A stretch of 64,000 nt of DNA from JACKHO01 sp041398745 (lineage in GTDB: Bacteria > Planctomycetota > Planctomycetia > Planctomycetales > Planctomycetaceae): assembly GCA_041398745.1 (NCBI GenBank), contig JAWKUB010000014.1:46624-110623 (forward strand), given 5' to 3'. This document shows, piece after piece, positions 53,428-62,892 of this stretch (positions within the stretch are counted from its first letter, which is position 1; every line of letters starts with the position of its first letter). The translations under genes were made by a program, and so were the position numbers. Under the pieces are notes generated by a model, which was not told where the DNA came from, made no database searches, and saw nothing but the letters and a program-made list of their open reading frames with translations.

Positions 53428-54525
53428 ATGAAACATTTCGCAAAGAGCTTTCTCATCATCTTGACTTGCACGTTGCCTGTATTCAGCCAGGGGACGAGCG
53501 CATCCAAAGCAAGTGCAAAAGATGACGTTCAAACCATTACTGTCGAGCGCCAGGCGTTGACGCTCCAGGATGCCGCTCGATACCGAGTGCCCATTTCATT
53601 GCACGCAGCCCGGAGTGTTGTGGTCACAGCACAAATGTCTGGTGTTGTGGCGAACGTGTATCGCGAACTGGCGCAGGACGTTGCAGCTCAGGAAGAACTT
53701 GTACGTCTCGACCAAAGAGAACGGCAACTCGAAGTCGACGAAAAGCAGGCGTTGTATTTGCTGGCAGTCGCCACGGCAAATAGTGGTAAGTCTCCTGGTG
53801 AAAATGAGCCGCGAACCGCTGCGGCGAAAGCAGCGCTGGACCTTGCCAAGCTGCGATTTGAAACCACACAGGTCCGATCACCATTGGCCGGGAGAATTCT
53901 GAACATCGCCGTTCAGGAAGGGGACTACGTACATGCGGGCTCGCCCGTCATGACAGTGGTCGACGCCTCGACGCTGACCACACTCATTCCTGTCGAACGT
54001 TCGTCAACGAAGGCTGGCGACAAAATTACAGTTCAGGTCGAAGGAAAAGGCGTTGAAGCGAAAGTGGATGCCATCTTGCCCCCTCCACCCGAAATGGAAC
54101 CATTGCGAGACCTGTTCGTTTCGCTGGCGGCTGCACACGTAACAATTGACAACGCATCTGGAAAACTTGCCGTTGGTCAGTCGGTCTTTTCGGAATTGAT
54201 TCCACGACACCCCATTGCGGAGGTCCCCAATCAGTCCATCATCAATGCGACCGAAGGTCAGCGCAAAGTGCAGGTCCTGCGAGACGGCTTTGTTCGCGAC
54301 CTGACCATTCAGCTCCTTGGAAATGTCGGAGATACCCACGTCTATGTCAGTGCCCGCTTCCAGGAAGGGGATGAACTCATTGCCTCCAGTTCAGAACCAC
54401 TGACCGACGGTACCTGGCTCAGGCCCAAACTGGCCGTGCTGGAAGCAGCTGCCGGACAGAGTGAGGGACGTGGAAATGTCGCTGACCGTTACCGCAATCG
54501 CGATGACAAAGATCCGGACTTTTAG
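53428..54525 (+). CDS. Membrane-fusion-type efflux adaptor (HlyD/MFP), orphan
   Basis: 365 residues from the ATG at 53428 (GAGG nine bases upstream); the frame extends to 53392 without need. Signal peptide about 1-22 (IILTCTLPVFSQG). Adaptor layout: VVVTAQMSGVVANVYRELAQ (first lipoyl half), a short helical hairpin, VRSPLAGRILNIAVQEGDYV (second lipoyl half), ASTLTTLIPVERSSTKAGDK (beta barrel) and a membrane-proximal domain. Adaptors normally sit next to an RND or ABC pump gene; none is here, so it pairs with a pump encoded elsewhere or has another role. It is convergent with the VWA lipoprotein gene. Confidence 0.85.
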   Translation: MKHFAKSFLIILTCTLPVFSQGTSASKASAKDDVQTITVERQALTLQDAARYRVPISLHAARSVVVTAQMSGVVANVYRELAQDVAAQEELVRLDQRERQLEVDEKQALYLLAVATANSGKSPGENEPRTAAAKAALDLAKLRFETTQVRSPLAGRILNIAVQEGDYVHAGSPVMTVVDASTLTTLIPVERSSTKAGDKITVQVEGKGVEAKVDAILPPPPEMEPLRDLFVSLAAAHVTIDNASGKLAVGQSVFSELIPRHPIAEVPNQSIINATEGQRKVQVLRDGFVRDLTIQLLGNVGDTHVYVSARFQEGDELIASSSEPLTDGTWLRPKLAVLEAAAGQSEGRGNVADRYRNRDDKDPDF

Positions 54526-54618
54526 GCATCAGGTTGCAGAACTCGTGGGAAGCGTCGGGAAGTCGAGTAGACTGACTGATTCAACACCCCGTCACCGCAA
54601 GCTACTAAAGCGTTGTCC

Positions 54619-56199
54619 TCACGAATCCTGACTCGACAGCGCCTCCGCCAGCCGCACGAGTTCCAGGAACTCGGAGCGATAGCCAAACTCGTCGACTTGA
54701 TCTCCCTGCGTAGCCCACGCTTCGATGTCAGCCCAGTTAATGCTGTGGGAAAACTGTGAGTCTCGGAGCCGCATTCCATAAGCAGCCACGGCGGCGGCAA
54801 AGCGGAAGTCGGGACTGGCTTGGGCAAACTTGCCGCCCAAATCGAATCCTCGAAATTCGAGTGCGTCAACAGCATCGGTGCCGGGGTCCTTGTAGCGCAG
54901 TTTCAGTGTGAAGAGTTCACCTGTCTGCGATTCCTCGGAAAGTTCGCGTCCCGCCTGGTAACGCAGTGGAATGGCATTTTCGTCCGTTGAATCGGCGGTC
55001 ACTGGCACGATTTCGTAAAGGGCAGTCACGGTATGGCCCGCACCAATTTCTCCGGCGTCCTTACTGTCGTCTGTGAAGTCTTGGGCTGCCATTTTTCGAT
55101 TCTCGTAGCCAATAAGCCGATACGAGGCGACTTCCTGAGGATTAAACTCGACCTGAATTTTCACGTCCTTAGCGATGGTAATTAGCGTTCCTTCCCGTTC
55201 GCTGACGAGGACCTTGCGGGCTTCTCGCTCAGTGTCGATGTAGGCGTAGTTCCCATTGCCATGATCGGCGAGTTGTTCCATGCGGGAGTCTTTGTAGTTC
55301 CCCATACCAAATCCGAGCACGCTCAACTCAATTCCAATATCCCGCTTCGCCTCGATGAGCCGAATCAATTCATCCTGGCTGCTGGCACCAATGTTGAAGT
55401 CTCCATCGGTGCAGACAATGACGCGGTTCACGGCGTTGGGATCAAATTCTCTCGCGAGCAGGGCATAGGCCGTCTCAACTCCCGCAGCTCCGTTTGTCCC
55501 ACCACCCGCACGGAGCCCCACAACGGCATTGGCAATTTCCTGCTTCCTATCTGCTGCGGTTGGCTTCAGCACCACTCCACTCGAACCGGCGTAGGACACC
55601 ACGGCAACGGAGTCCCGGCCGTCCAGTTCGTTGACCAGCATGAGAATCGATTCTTTGACCAGGGGCAGCTTGTTGGCGTCGTTCATCGAGCCGGAACAGT
55701 CCACGAGGAACACCAAATGGCACGGCGGCGGAGCGTCGCCCGCGAAACGGCGCCCCTGAATTCCAATCCGAACCAGCCGATGTTCAGGAGCCCATGGACA
55801 ATCAGCCACTTCGCTGTTCACAGAAAATGGCCGTTCACCATCTGGCAGGGGATAGTCGTACGAGAAATAATTCACGAGTTCTTCAATACGAACCGCCCCC
55901 GCGGGAGGCAATTTGCCTTGTCGGAGCATTCTGCGAACATTGGAGTACGAGGCCGTGTCGACGTCGATGGAAAATGTCGACAACGGATTCTGCAGCGGGT
56001 TCTCAAACTCGTTCTCCGCAATGTAGTCGTATTCTTCGGTGTTGAATTCAGACTCTGCGGCAGTTGCGGGAAATTCTGAGGGCGCTGCAGATTCGTAATC
56101 GGAGATCGCACCAGATTGTTCTGAAAGTGGCGCTTCGGGGCCACAGCCGACGAGAATCAACAAGGCGAACGTAGCGATGGGCAAGTTGGCAGTGCGCAT
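54619..56199 (-). CDS. VWA-domain lipoprotein (YfbK-like)
   Basis: 526 residues from the ATG at 56199. Lipoprotein signal with LLILVGCGPEAP lipobox. After an acidic linker comes the N-terminal vWF-A region (ENPLQNPLSTFSIDVDTASY, GAVRIEELVNYFSYDYPLP), the VWA domain with MIDAS motif VDCSGSMNDA, DGRDSVAVVSYAGSSGVV and IVCTDGDFNIGAS, and a C-terminal DUF3520-type part (GAGHTVTALYEIVPV, FAAAVAAYGMRLRDS). The order is that of E. coli YfbK relatives. MIDAS binds a divalent metal; partner unknown. It diverges from a MoxR ATPase gene, and MoxR-VWA pairs often work together as chaperones. Confidence 0.9.
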   Translation of the reverse strand: MRTANLPIATFALLILVGCGPEAPLSEQSGAISDYESAAPSEFPATAAESEFNTEEYDYIAENEFENPLQNPLSTFSIDVDTASYSNVRRMLRQGKLPPAGAVRIEELVNYFSYDYPLPDGERPFSVNSEVADCPWAPEHRLVRIGIQGRRFAGDAPPPCHLVFLVDCSGSMNDANKLPLVKESILMLVNELDGRDSVAVVSYAGSSGVVLKPTAADRKQEIANAVVGLRAGGGTNGAAGVETAYALLAREFDPNAVNRVIVCTDGDFNIGASSQDELIRLIEAKRDIGIELSVLGFGMGNYKDSRMEQLADHGNGNYAYIDTEREARKVLVSEREGTLITIAKDVKIQVEFNPQEVASYRLIGYENRKMAAQDFTDDSKDAGEIGAGHTVTALYEIVPVTADSTDENAIPLRYQAGRELSEESQTGELFTLKLRYKDPGTDAVDALEFRGFDLGGKFAQASPDFRFAAAVAAYGMRLRDSQFSHSINWADIEAWATQGDQVDEFGYRSEFLELVRLAEALSSQDS

Positions 56200-56494
56200 A
56201 TCTTTTCCCCGGAAATTGACGAACAAAGAGCAACCAACGTCAGAAGCGTTGTTGCGAGAGATGTGAGACTGAAAGACGCGAAGTGACACGTGCGTCTACG
56301 TGGGAAGATCGCTTCTGCGTGAAAAAATTCCTTGAAATCTTCGACTGAAGCGAGATTCTAGAAAATCGCAATCCTGGGTAGCTGCAGATTCATATGCGAC
56401 TGTAATGCCGAATTCCGTTTGAGGTATGTTACCTCGGCGGTGAATCGATACACTGGGGGGACATCTTTCACCTCCAGTCTCCCTGTGTTTTCTC

Positions 56495-57505
56495 ATGTCC
56501 GTTTCCCAAGTCCATTCTGCCTGTCAGCGGGTTCGTGAGCGATTGGCGAGCCGCATTGTCGGTCAGGACGAAGTCATCACCGAAATCCTCGTCGCCTTGT
56601 TGGCTGGCGGGCATGTGCTGCTGGTCGGTGTTCCGGGACTGGCGAAGACCATGCTGGTTCGCGCGCTTTCGGATGCACTGGGGTTGTCGTTCAATCGTAT
56701 TCAGTTCACGCCCGACCTCATGCCCGCCGACATTACCGGCACGGAAGTGCTGCATGAGGACAAGCTGAGCGGCGAGCGACAACTTCGCTTTTTGCCTGGG
56801 CCGATTTTCGCGAATCTCGTCCTCGCAGATGAAATCAACCGCACGCCTCCCAAGACTCAGGCCGCATTGCTCGAAGCCATGCAGGAACAGCAGGTGACCG
56901 TCGGCGGACTGCGTCACGAGTTGCCCTCGCCATTCTTCGTGCTCGCAACTCAAAACCCCATTGAGCAGGAAGGGACCTATCCGTTGCCGGAAGCTCAGGC
57001 CGACCGGTTCATGCTTGAAATTCAAATCAATTACCCCACAGAGGACGAAGAACTCGAGATCGCCCGACGTCCGCGTTCAGCGGGTTCGACCGCAGCTGAA
57101 CCGGCCATTACGGGCGACGAGCTGCGGGAGTTGCAGTCGCATATCGACGACATCCCCATGGCCGAGCACGATTTGCGTTACGCCATGTCGCTCGTACGGG
57201 CATCACGTAAGGAAGGGGATACTTCGGAATACGTACAACGTTACGTACGCTGGGGAGCTGGGCCACGAGCTACGCAGTTTCTCGTCCTGGCGGCCAAAGC
57301 ACATGCGGCAATCAACGAACGCAACGTCGCCACCTGGCACGACATTCGAGCCGTGTTGAAACCGGTACTGAGACACCGGCTCATTCTCACATTCCACGCA
57401 GAGTCCGATGGAATCCGACCGGACGATGTCATCGACAAGTTGCTCAAAGAAGTCCCCTGCCCTCACGAAAAAGACGCCGCTGGGATTGGGCAGTTATTCG
57501 GATAG
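56495..57505 (+). CDS. MoxR-family AAA+ ATPase
   Basis: 336 residues, ATG at 56495. Walker A GVPGLAKT (44-51), Walker B LVLADEINRTPPKTQAALLE, sensor FVLATQNPIEQEGTYPLPEA, and AQADRFMLEIQINYP. Lid domain 200-325 with RYVRWGAGPRATQFL. MoxR ATPases remodel or activate partner proteins, typically with VWA-domain partners; the divergent VWA lipoprotein is a candidate partner. The usual following DUF58 and transglutaminase genes are absent; the next gene is on the opposite strand. Confidence 0.93.
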   Translation: MSVSQVHSACQRVRERLASRIVGQDEVITEILVALLAGGHVLLVGVPGLAKTMLVRALSDALGLSFNRIQFTPDLMPADITGTEVLHEDKLSGERQLRFLPGPIFANLVLADEINRTPPKTQAALLEAMQEQQVTVGGLRHELPSPFFVLATQNPIEQEGTYPLPEAQADRFMLEIQINYPTEDEELEIARRPRSAGSTAAEPAITGDELRELQSHIDDIPMAEHDLRYAMSLVRASRKEGDTSEYVQRYVRWGAGPRATQFLVLAAKAHAAINERNVATWHDIRAVLKPVLRHRLILTFHAESDGIRPDDVIDKLLKEVPCPHEKDAAGIGQLFG

Positions 57506-57549
57506 TCGTCGACTGATCGAGTATGATCGGCGCCGGCAATCCCTATTAC

Positions 57550-59016
57550 TTACGCCAGCACATCCTGAATGACCTCGCCATGCACGTCGGTTAGGCGGCG
57601 ATCGAATCCGTTGTGGCGGAATGTCAGGCGTTTGTGGTCGAGTCCGAGCAAATGCAGAATGGTGGCGTGGAAGTCGTAGACCGTGGAAATGTTTTCGGCG
57701 GCCTTGTAGCCGAATTCATCGGTGGCGCCATAACTGAACGGTGCTTTTACTCCCGCCCCGGCCAGCCAGCAGGTGAAGCCTGAGGGATTATGGTCGCGTC
57801 CGCTCGCTCCTTTCTGGAACGTCGGCATACGGCCAAATTCGGTACACCAGACAACCAGGGTTTCCTTGAGCAAGCCCCGCTGTTTGAGGTCTTTCAACAA
57901 TGCCGCAACGGGTTGATCCAGCACCGGGCCATGTTTGCTGTATTGTGGCTCAAGAGATTTGTGACCATCCCAGTTGCTCACACCTTCGCCGCCGGTTTGA
58001 TACGCCCCGTTAAAGAGTTGCACGAAACGCACACCCTGTTCGAGCAGTCGCCTGGCGAGAATGCAGTTGCGGGCAAAACCTGCTTTGAGCGTGTTTTCGG
58101 TGTCATCTGCGCCGTACATTTTGAGCGTCGACGCGGACTCGGTGGAAAGGTCGCTCACCTCAGGCACGCTGAGTTGCATGCGGGCTGCTAACTCATAGCT
58201 GGCAATTCGGGCTGCCAGTTCGGAATCACCGGGGAACTGTTCGAGGTGACGCTCATTCAGTTGGCGCAGGAACGCGCGAGTCTGCTTGTCGGTCGCAGCA
58301 TCAATGCTCTCTGGACGCTGCAGGTTGCGAATCGGCTTCGAGGCGTTGAAGTCGGTTCCCTGAAAAGCCGCAGGCAGGAACCCCGGCCCCCAGTTGTTCA
58401 CACTCGACTGGGGCGTGCCACGAGGATCGGGAATGGCGACGTACGCAGGCAAGTTTTGATTCTCACTCCCCAGTGCCCAGGTAATCCAACTTCCCATGCT
58501 GGGGAATCCGTCGAGCGTGTAACCGGTCGACATAAAGTTTTCGCCCGGCCCGTGGGTATTCGTCTTACTGGTCATCGAGTGGACGAAGCACAAGTCATCT
58601 GCAAGTTCCGCAATTTGCGGGACGAGGTCGGAAATCATTTTTCCACTCTCGCCGCGCGGACGAAACTCCCAGGGTGACTTCGTCAGGTTCCCCTGAGCCC
58701 CCTGAAAGGTGACCAGTTCATCACCGCCGGGGAGCGGCTGTCCGTGTCTGGAAATGAGTTCTGGCTTATAGTCAAAGGTATCGAGGTGGCTGCACGCTCC
58801 GGAACAGAAAATGACGACGACATTCTTTGCCCGCGCAGGAAAATGCGGGTAAAAAGCGTGGAGCAAACGGTTTGCCGGGATCAATCACCGGACGCAACAG
58901 CGCTGCATTACTGCCGGAATTTCAGCACCCAGCAAACCATCGCGAGCCGGGAGACTGGCGAGTGCAATACCGCTAAGTCCTGACCAAGATCACTCAGAAA
59001 TCGACGTCGGTTCCAT
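57550..59016 (-). pseudogene. DUF1501 protein, 5' end disrupted by frameshifts
   Basis: The main body (57550 to about 58840) is an intact DUF1501 (sulfatase-like fold) sequence: HFPARAKNVVVIFCSGACSH, PGENFMSTGYTLDGFPSMGS, ARRLLEQGVRFVQLFNGAYQ, FGRMPTFQKG and NISTVYDFHATILHLLGLDH. The first 60 codons are scattered over several frames: RRRFLSDLGQD (near 59005), GIALASLPARDGLLGAEIP (near 58960), RPVIDPGKPFAPR (near 58890). An ATG at 59014-59016 is one base out of frame with RRRFLSDLG. At least three indels are needed. The usual upstream DUF1553/DUF1549 gene is missing. It may still be expressed from an internal start without its export signal, or be dead. Confidence 0.8.
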
Positions 59017-59322
59017 GGCAGATAGACTCCGCAGCCCTGTTACGACCCAGTTTTTTGTGAAGTCTTTGCCCACACACCACAGGCTCAGACAGGAATGTCC
59101 GAGCCACCGGGAAAACAACGCCAACCTCACCGCGACAGGATATGGAGTTGGGACTGGCGCGCAGGGCAATGCGTTCTGTACTTCGCTCGGTCGATCCTGC
59201 ATTCAGTCGATTGGCGCCCACCCGATTCCGCATATCATGCACGTGAAACCACTTGGCTGACCCTCGCTCTCCGTCTGCGAGGATGGTTCCCCAGACATCT
59301 CGGTTCTGAATGATCAAATCAT
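59017..59322. other. Gene-free stretch between DUF1501 and alcohol dehydrogenase pseudogenes
   Basis: 306 bp with repeat copy 7 at 59082; no gene on either strand. No trace of a DUF1553-type gene upstream of the DUF1501 gene. Confidence 0.5.
59082..59111 (+). repeat. Dispersed palindromic repeat, copy 7
   Basis: GGCTCAGACAGGAATGTCCG followed by AGCCACCGGG. Both arms differ from the consensus yet still pair (GGCTC / GAGCC), a compensatory change. Confidence 0.7.
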
Positions 59323-60360
59323 ATGAAGGCACTCCTGCTCAAAGAGTACAAGCAACTTGAGGTCACCGAAATGGACACCCCCGAGGTGGGGCCCAACGAC
59401 CTCCTCGTGCAGGTGAGAGCCTGCGGCATTTGCGGGAGTGATGTTCACGGCTATGACGGAAGTTCAGGCCGCCGCATTCCACCGCTCGTCATGGGCCACG
59501 AGGCCGCCGGTGTGGTGACCAAGGTCGGATCTGACGTCACCGGCTTTGCCGAGGGTGACCACGTGACCTTTGACTCCACAGTTTCCTGCGGCAAGTGTAA
59601 GTACTGCCAGCGAGGACAAATCAACTTGTGCGACAACCGCATGGTGCTCGGCGTTTCCTGCGGCGAATACCGTCGGCACGGAGCCTTCGCCGAGTACGTC
59701 GTCGTCCCCGATCGCATATGCTACCAACTGCCTGAAGACTTGCCCTTTGAACATGCCGCCATGATTGAAGCGGTCTCGGTGTACTGTGCATGCCTGCCGC
59801 GAACACACGCCGGTCGAACTGGGTGATACCGCCGTCGTGGTTGGTAGCGGCATGATCAGCCTGCTCGTGATTCCAAGCCATCCGACTGGCTGGTTGTTCG
59901 CGAGTCATTGCAGTTGACCTCGATGAGTCTCGACTCGCGAAGGCCAAAGAACTCGGTGCCGATGTCGGACTGAAAACCGACACCGTCGATGTGCCTGCCG
60001 AAGTCAAAGCTCACAGGCGGACGCGGCGATGTTGTCCTCGAAGTTGTCGGAGCAACTCCCACCATTAGAACGGCCATCGAATCGGCTCGTAAGGGGGGAT
60101 CAATTACGTTCGTCGGCAACCTGGCCCCTAAGGTCGAAGTGCCGCTGCAGGCCATTGTCACGCGTGAACTGACAATTTATGGCTCCTGCGCTTCGAACGG
60201 CGAATATCCCGCCTGCATTGATTTACTGCGACGTCAGGCCATTCGAGTGGAACCGCTCATCACGGCCAAGACCTCACTGGACGACGCCGTCGGCTGGTTC
60301 GACCGTCTCTATAAAGGCGAACCGGGTGCGATGAAAGTCATCGTCGATCCGACCAAGTAG
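59323..60360 (+). pseudogene. Zinc-dependent alcohol/polyol dehydrogenase, three frameshifts
   Basis: The first 504 bp read well as a zinc MDR enzyme: RACGICGSDVHGYDG (catalytic Cys), PLVMGHEAAGVV (catalytic His-Glu), and structural-zinc cysteines CGKCKYCQRGQINLCDNR. Then the frame shifts near 59785, 59867 and 60012, each consistent with one extra base; the net change is +3, so the last part (from 59989, LTGGRGDVVLEVVGA, GSITFVGNLAPKVEVPL, YGSCASNGEYPACIDLLRR) is again in the starting frame. Between them the Rossmann segment is readable in the other two frames (ELGDTAVVVGSGMI, CSRVIAVDLDESRLAKAKEL). Sorbitol/galactitol-phosphate dehydrogenase-like. Truncated product ends at 59826. Confidence 0.85.
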
Positions 60361-60407
60361 ACCATTGCACAAGCGAACAATCGCTCAACTGTTACGATCA
60401 AGAACTC

Positions 60408-62672
60408 ATGACGAAAACTCTCCAAGCGTTTCTGGCGGCATTTGCGCTCGCATGTGCCTTTCAACAGGCGGCACACGCCGACACTCCCATCGTCGATGAC
60501 TGGCGTTTCGTGTTGCGGCGTCCGCCTCAGGGATGGCGAAACCCGGACTTTGACGACTCCACATGGTTGAAAGGCTCCGGCGGATTCGGTGAATGGGATA
60601 CGCCCGGTGCCCGTATTGGAACGGTCTGGAACACCAACGACATTTGGCTGCGGAAGTCATTTGAGCTGACGGAAGTCCCCGCAGCAGCGGCGCTACTCAT
60701 TCACCACGATGAAGACGCTCAGGTTTTCGTGAACGGCAAGCCCGTCGGCGAGTTCCAACGCTGGACCACCGAATATCAGGTGGTGCGACTCACCCCCGAG
60801 CAACGTTCGAACCTGAAGCAAGGGAAAAACCTGCTGGCGGTTCACTGCCATCAAACGAACGGCGGACAGTTCATCGACGTGCATGTCGTTGATGCTGATA
60901 ACGTGCCACAACTGCCGCCTCCAAAGCCTCGCTCTGAACCATTCAAATCGCACCTCATTACGCGCTGGGGAAAGAATGTGACGGCGGACAACGCGTGGCG
61001 TGAATATCCTCGCCCGCAGCTTCGCCGCAATAGCTGGGCAAACCTCAATGGTCACTGGGATTACGCCGTGACCGCGCGCGACCAAATGGAAACTCCCAAA
61101 GATTGGGAAGGGAATATTCTGGTTCCGTTCTGTCTCGAATCGAAGCTGGGGGGAGTCCAGCGGATTCTGAATTCGCAGCAGGCACTCTGGTACCGCCGTT
61201 CATTCCAGTGCGTGCATCCCGAGAATGAACGAGTGCATCTGAACTTTGAAGCGGTGGATTATCGCTGCCAGGTGTTTGTGAACGGCAAGCAAGTGGGATC
61301 GCACATCGGTGGCAACACGCCATTTTCCTTCGACATTTCCAAGGCTGTCGTTGATGGAGAAAACGAACTCGTCGTACGTGTCGAAGACGACACGGAGCAG
61401 TATCAACTCCACGGCAAGCAAACGCTGAACCCTCGTGGAATCTGGTACACACAGGTATCCGGGATTTGGCAAACCGTCTGGTTGGAACAAACCCAGTCTG
61501 CATTCATTGAAGACCTGCACCTGTCGACCGATCCCACAACAGGCGAAATTAAAGTCGCTGCCGATGTAGAGGGCACCGACAACTGGGAACTGCAAGTCAC
61601 TGTCATTGATGGTGACAAGAAGGTCGCTGCAGGAACGGGCAAAGACGTGACTGTCACTGTCCCTAATGCGAAGCTCTGGACGCCATCCAACCCTCATCTA
61701 TACGATCTTGACATTCGCCTGCTGGTGAATGGTCAGGAACAGGACAAGGTGCGGTCGTATGTCGGTATTCGTTCTGTCGGCAAAGCACGTGATGTCGCAG
61801 GACATTTGCAATTCACCCTCAATGGCGAGCCCATTTTCCATTGGGGACCGCTCGACCAGGGCTGGTGGCCAGATGGATTACTGACTCCACCTTCTGATGA
61901 AGGCATGCTGTTCGATATCGAGTACCTGAAGGATGCCGGATTCAACATGATCCGGAAGCACATCAAAGTGGAGCCCCGCCGCTACTATTACCACTGCGAT
62001 CGCCTCGGCATGATGGTCTGGCAGGATCAGGTCAGTTCCGGAAACAACCCACCGTGGACACGACTCGATCCGAACCCCAAAGATGCCGACTGGCCCGACG
62101 CTGCCCACACGCAGTATATGGTGGAACTTGAAGCGATGATTGACGAGTTGGAGAATCATCCCGCCATTGTCGCCTGGGTACCATTTAACGAAGCCTGGGG
62201 CCAGCACCGAACTGTTGAGGTCGGTGAATGGACTGTCAAACGTGATCCCTCACGTCTCGTCAACATTGCCAGCGGCGGCAATTTCTGGCCGGTGGGGGAC
62301 GTGGCTGACCATCACGCCTATCCACATCCCGACTTCCCGTTGAATCCTGATCGGTACAAAGACTTCATTCGAGTCATTGGCGAGTTTGGTGGCCACGGCT
62401 ATCCGGTTCGTGACCACTTGTGGGATGCCAACCGCCGCAACTGGGGCTACGGCGACTTGCCAAAAACCGAGGAAGAGTACAAGGCTCGTTACGTCAGGTC
62501 GTTGGAAATCCTGAATGGCTTCCGCAAGGACAATGGAATTTCGGGCGGCGTTTACACCCAGACGACTGACGTCGAAGGGGAAATCAACGGCCTGATGACC
62601 TACGACCGCGAAGTCATCAAAATTCCCGCCAGCGATTTGGCCGAACTTCACAAACAGTTGTTCGCTGAATGA
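60408..62672 (+). CDS. Secreted glycoside hydrolase family 2 enzyme
   Basis: 754 residues, signal peptide about 1-24 (AFQQAAHADT). An N-terminal extra sandwich (30-165, WRNPDFDDSTWLKGSGGFGE, VFVNGKPVGEFQRW) precedes the GH2 sugar-binding domain (LNGHWDYAV, WYRRSFQC, VDYRCQVFVNGKQVGSHIGG), the immunoglobulin-like domain, and the TIM barrel. Acid/base Glu595 in WVPFNEAWGQH; nucleophile Glu659 in VIGEFGGHGYPV. LDQGWWPDGL and FNMIRKHIKVEPRRYYYHCD are typical of planctomycete members. Probably releases beta-linked sugars (beta-galactosidase-like) in the periplasm; specificity not known. A clear terminator follows. Confidence 0.92.
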   Translation: MTKTLQAFLAAFALACAFQQAAHADTPIVDDWRFVLRRPPQGWRNPDFDDSTWLKGSGGFGEWDTPGARIGTVWNTNDIWLRKSFELTEVPAAAALLIHHDEDAQVFVNGKPVGEFQRWTTEYQVVRLTPEQRSNLKQGKNLLAVHCHQTNGGQFIDVHVVDADNVPQLPPPKPRSEPFKSHLITRWGKNVTADNAWREYPRPQLRRNSWANLNGHWDYAVTARDQMETPKDWEGNILVPFCLESKLGGVQRILNSQQALWYRRSFQCVHPENERVHLNFEAVDYRCQVFVNGKQVGSHIGGNTPFSFDISKAVVDGENELVVRVEDDTEQYQLHGKQTLNPRGIWYTQVSGIWQTVWLEQTQSAFIEDLHLSTDPTTGEIKVAADVEGTDNWELQVTVIDGDKKVAAGTGKDVTVTVPNAKLWTPSNPHLYDLDIRLLVNGQEQDKVRSYVGIRSVGKARDVAGHLQFTLNGEPIFHWGPLDQGWWPDGLLTPPSDEGMLFDIEYLKDAGFNMIRKHIKVEPRRYYYHCDRLGMMVWQDQVSSGNNPPWTRLDPNPKDADWPDAAHTQYMVELEAMIDELENHPAIVAWVPFNEAWGQHRTVEVGEWTVKRDPSRLVNIASGGNFWPVGDVADHHAYPHPDFPLNPDRYKDFIRVIGEFGGHGYPVRDHLWDANRRNWGYGDLPKTEEEYKARYVRSLEILNGFRKDNGISGGVYTQTTDVEGEINGLMTYDREVIKIPASDLAELHKQLFAE

Positions 62673-62703
62673 GTTTCGCAACCAGCAAAGTTTGATTTCC
62701 GTT

Positions 62704-62739
62704 GGCAGCACAGAGGATTCTCTGTGCTGCCATTTTTTT
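62704..62739 (+). terminator. Rho-independent terminator after the GH2 gene
   Basis: Perfect 12-bp stem GGCAGCACAGAG-GATT-CTCTGTGCTGCC (62704-62731) followed by A and seven T. It is 31 bp after the stop. Confidence 0.9.
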
Positions 62740-62892
62740 GGTGCGGGAAGGATGAATCGATCGCCACCGGTGTGCTGTATCGCACAGTCCTTTCCACCAG
62801 CTGCGCGATAGAATTCGTCGGGACAGGCGGTGAGGGATGTGCTATCGTGAGGGTTTGGTCCATATCATTTGCCTGAGTGTTGGAGCCTCACT

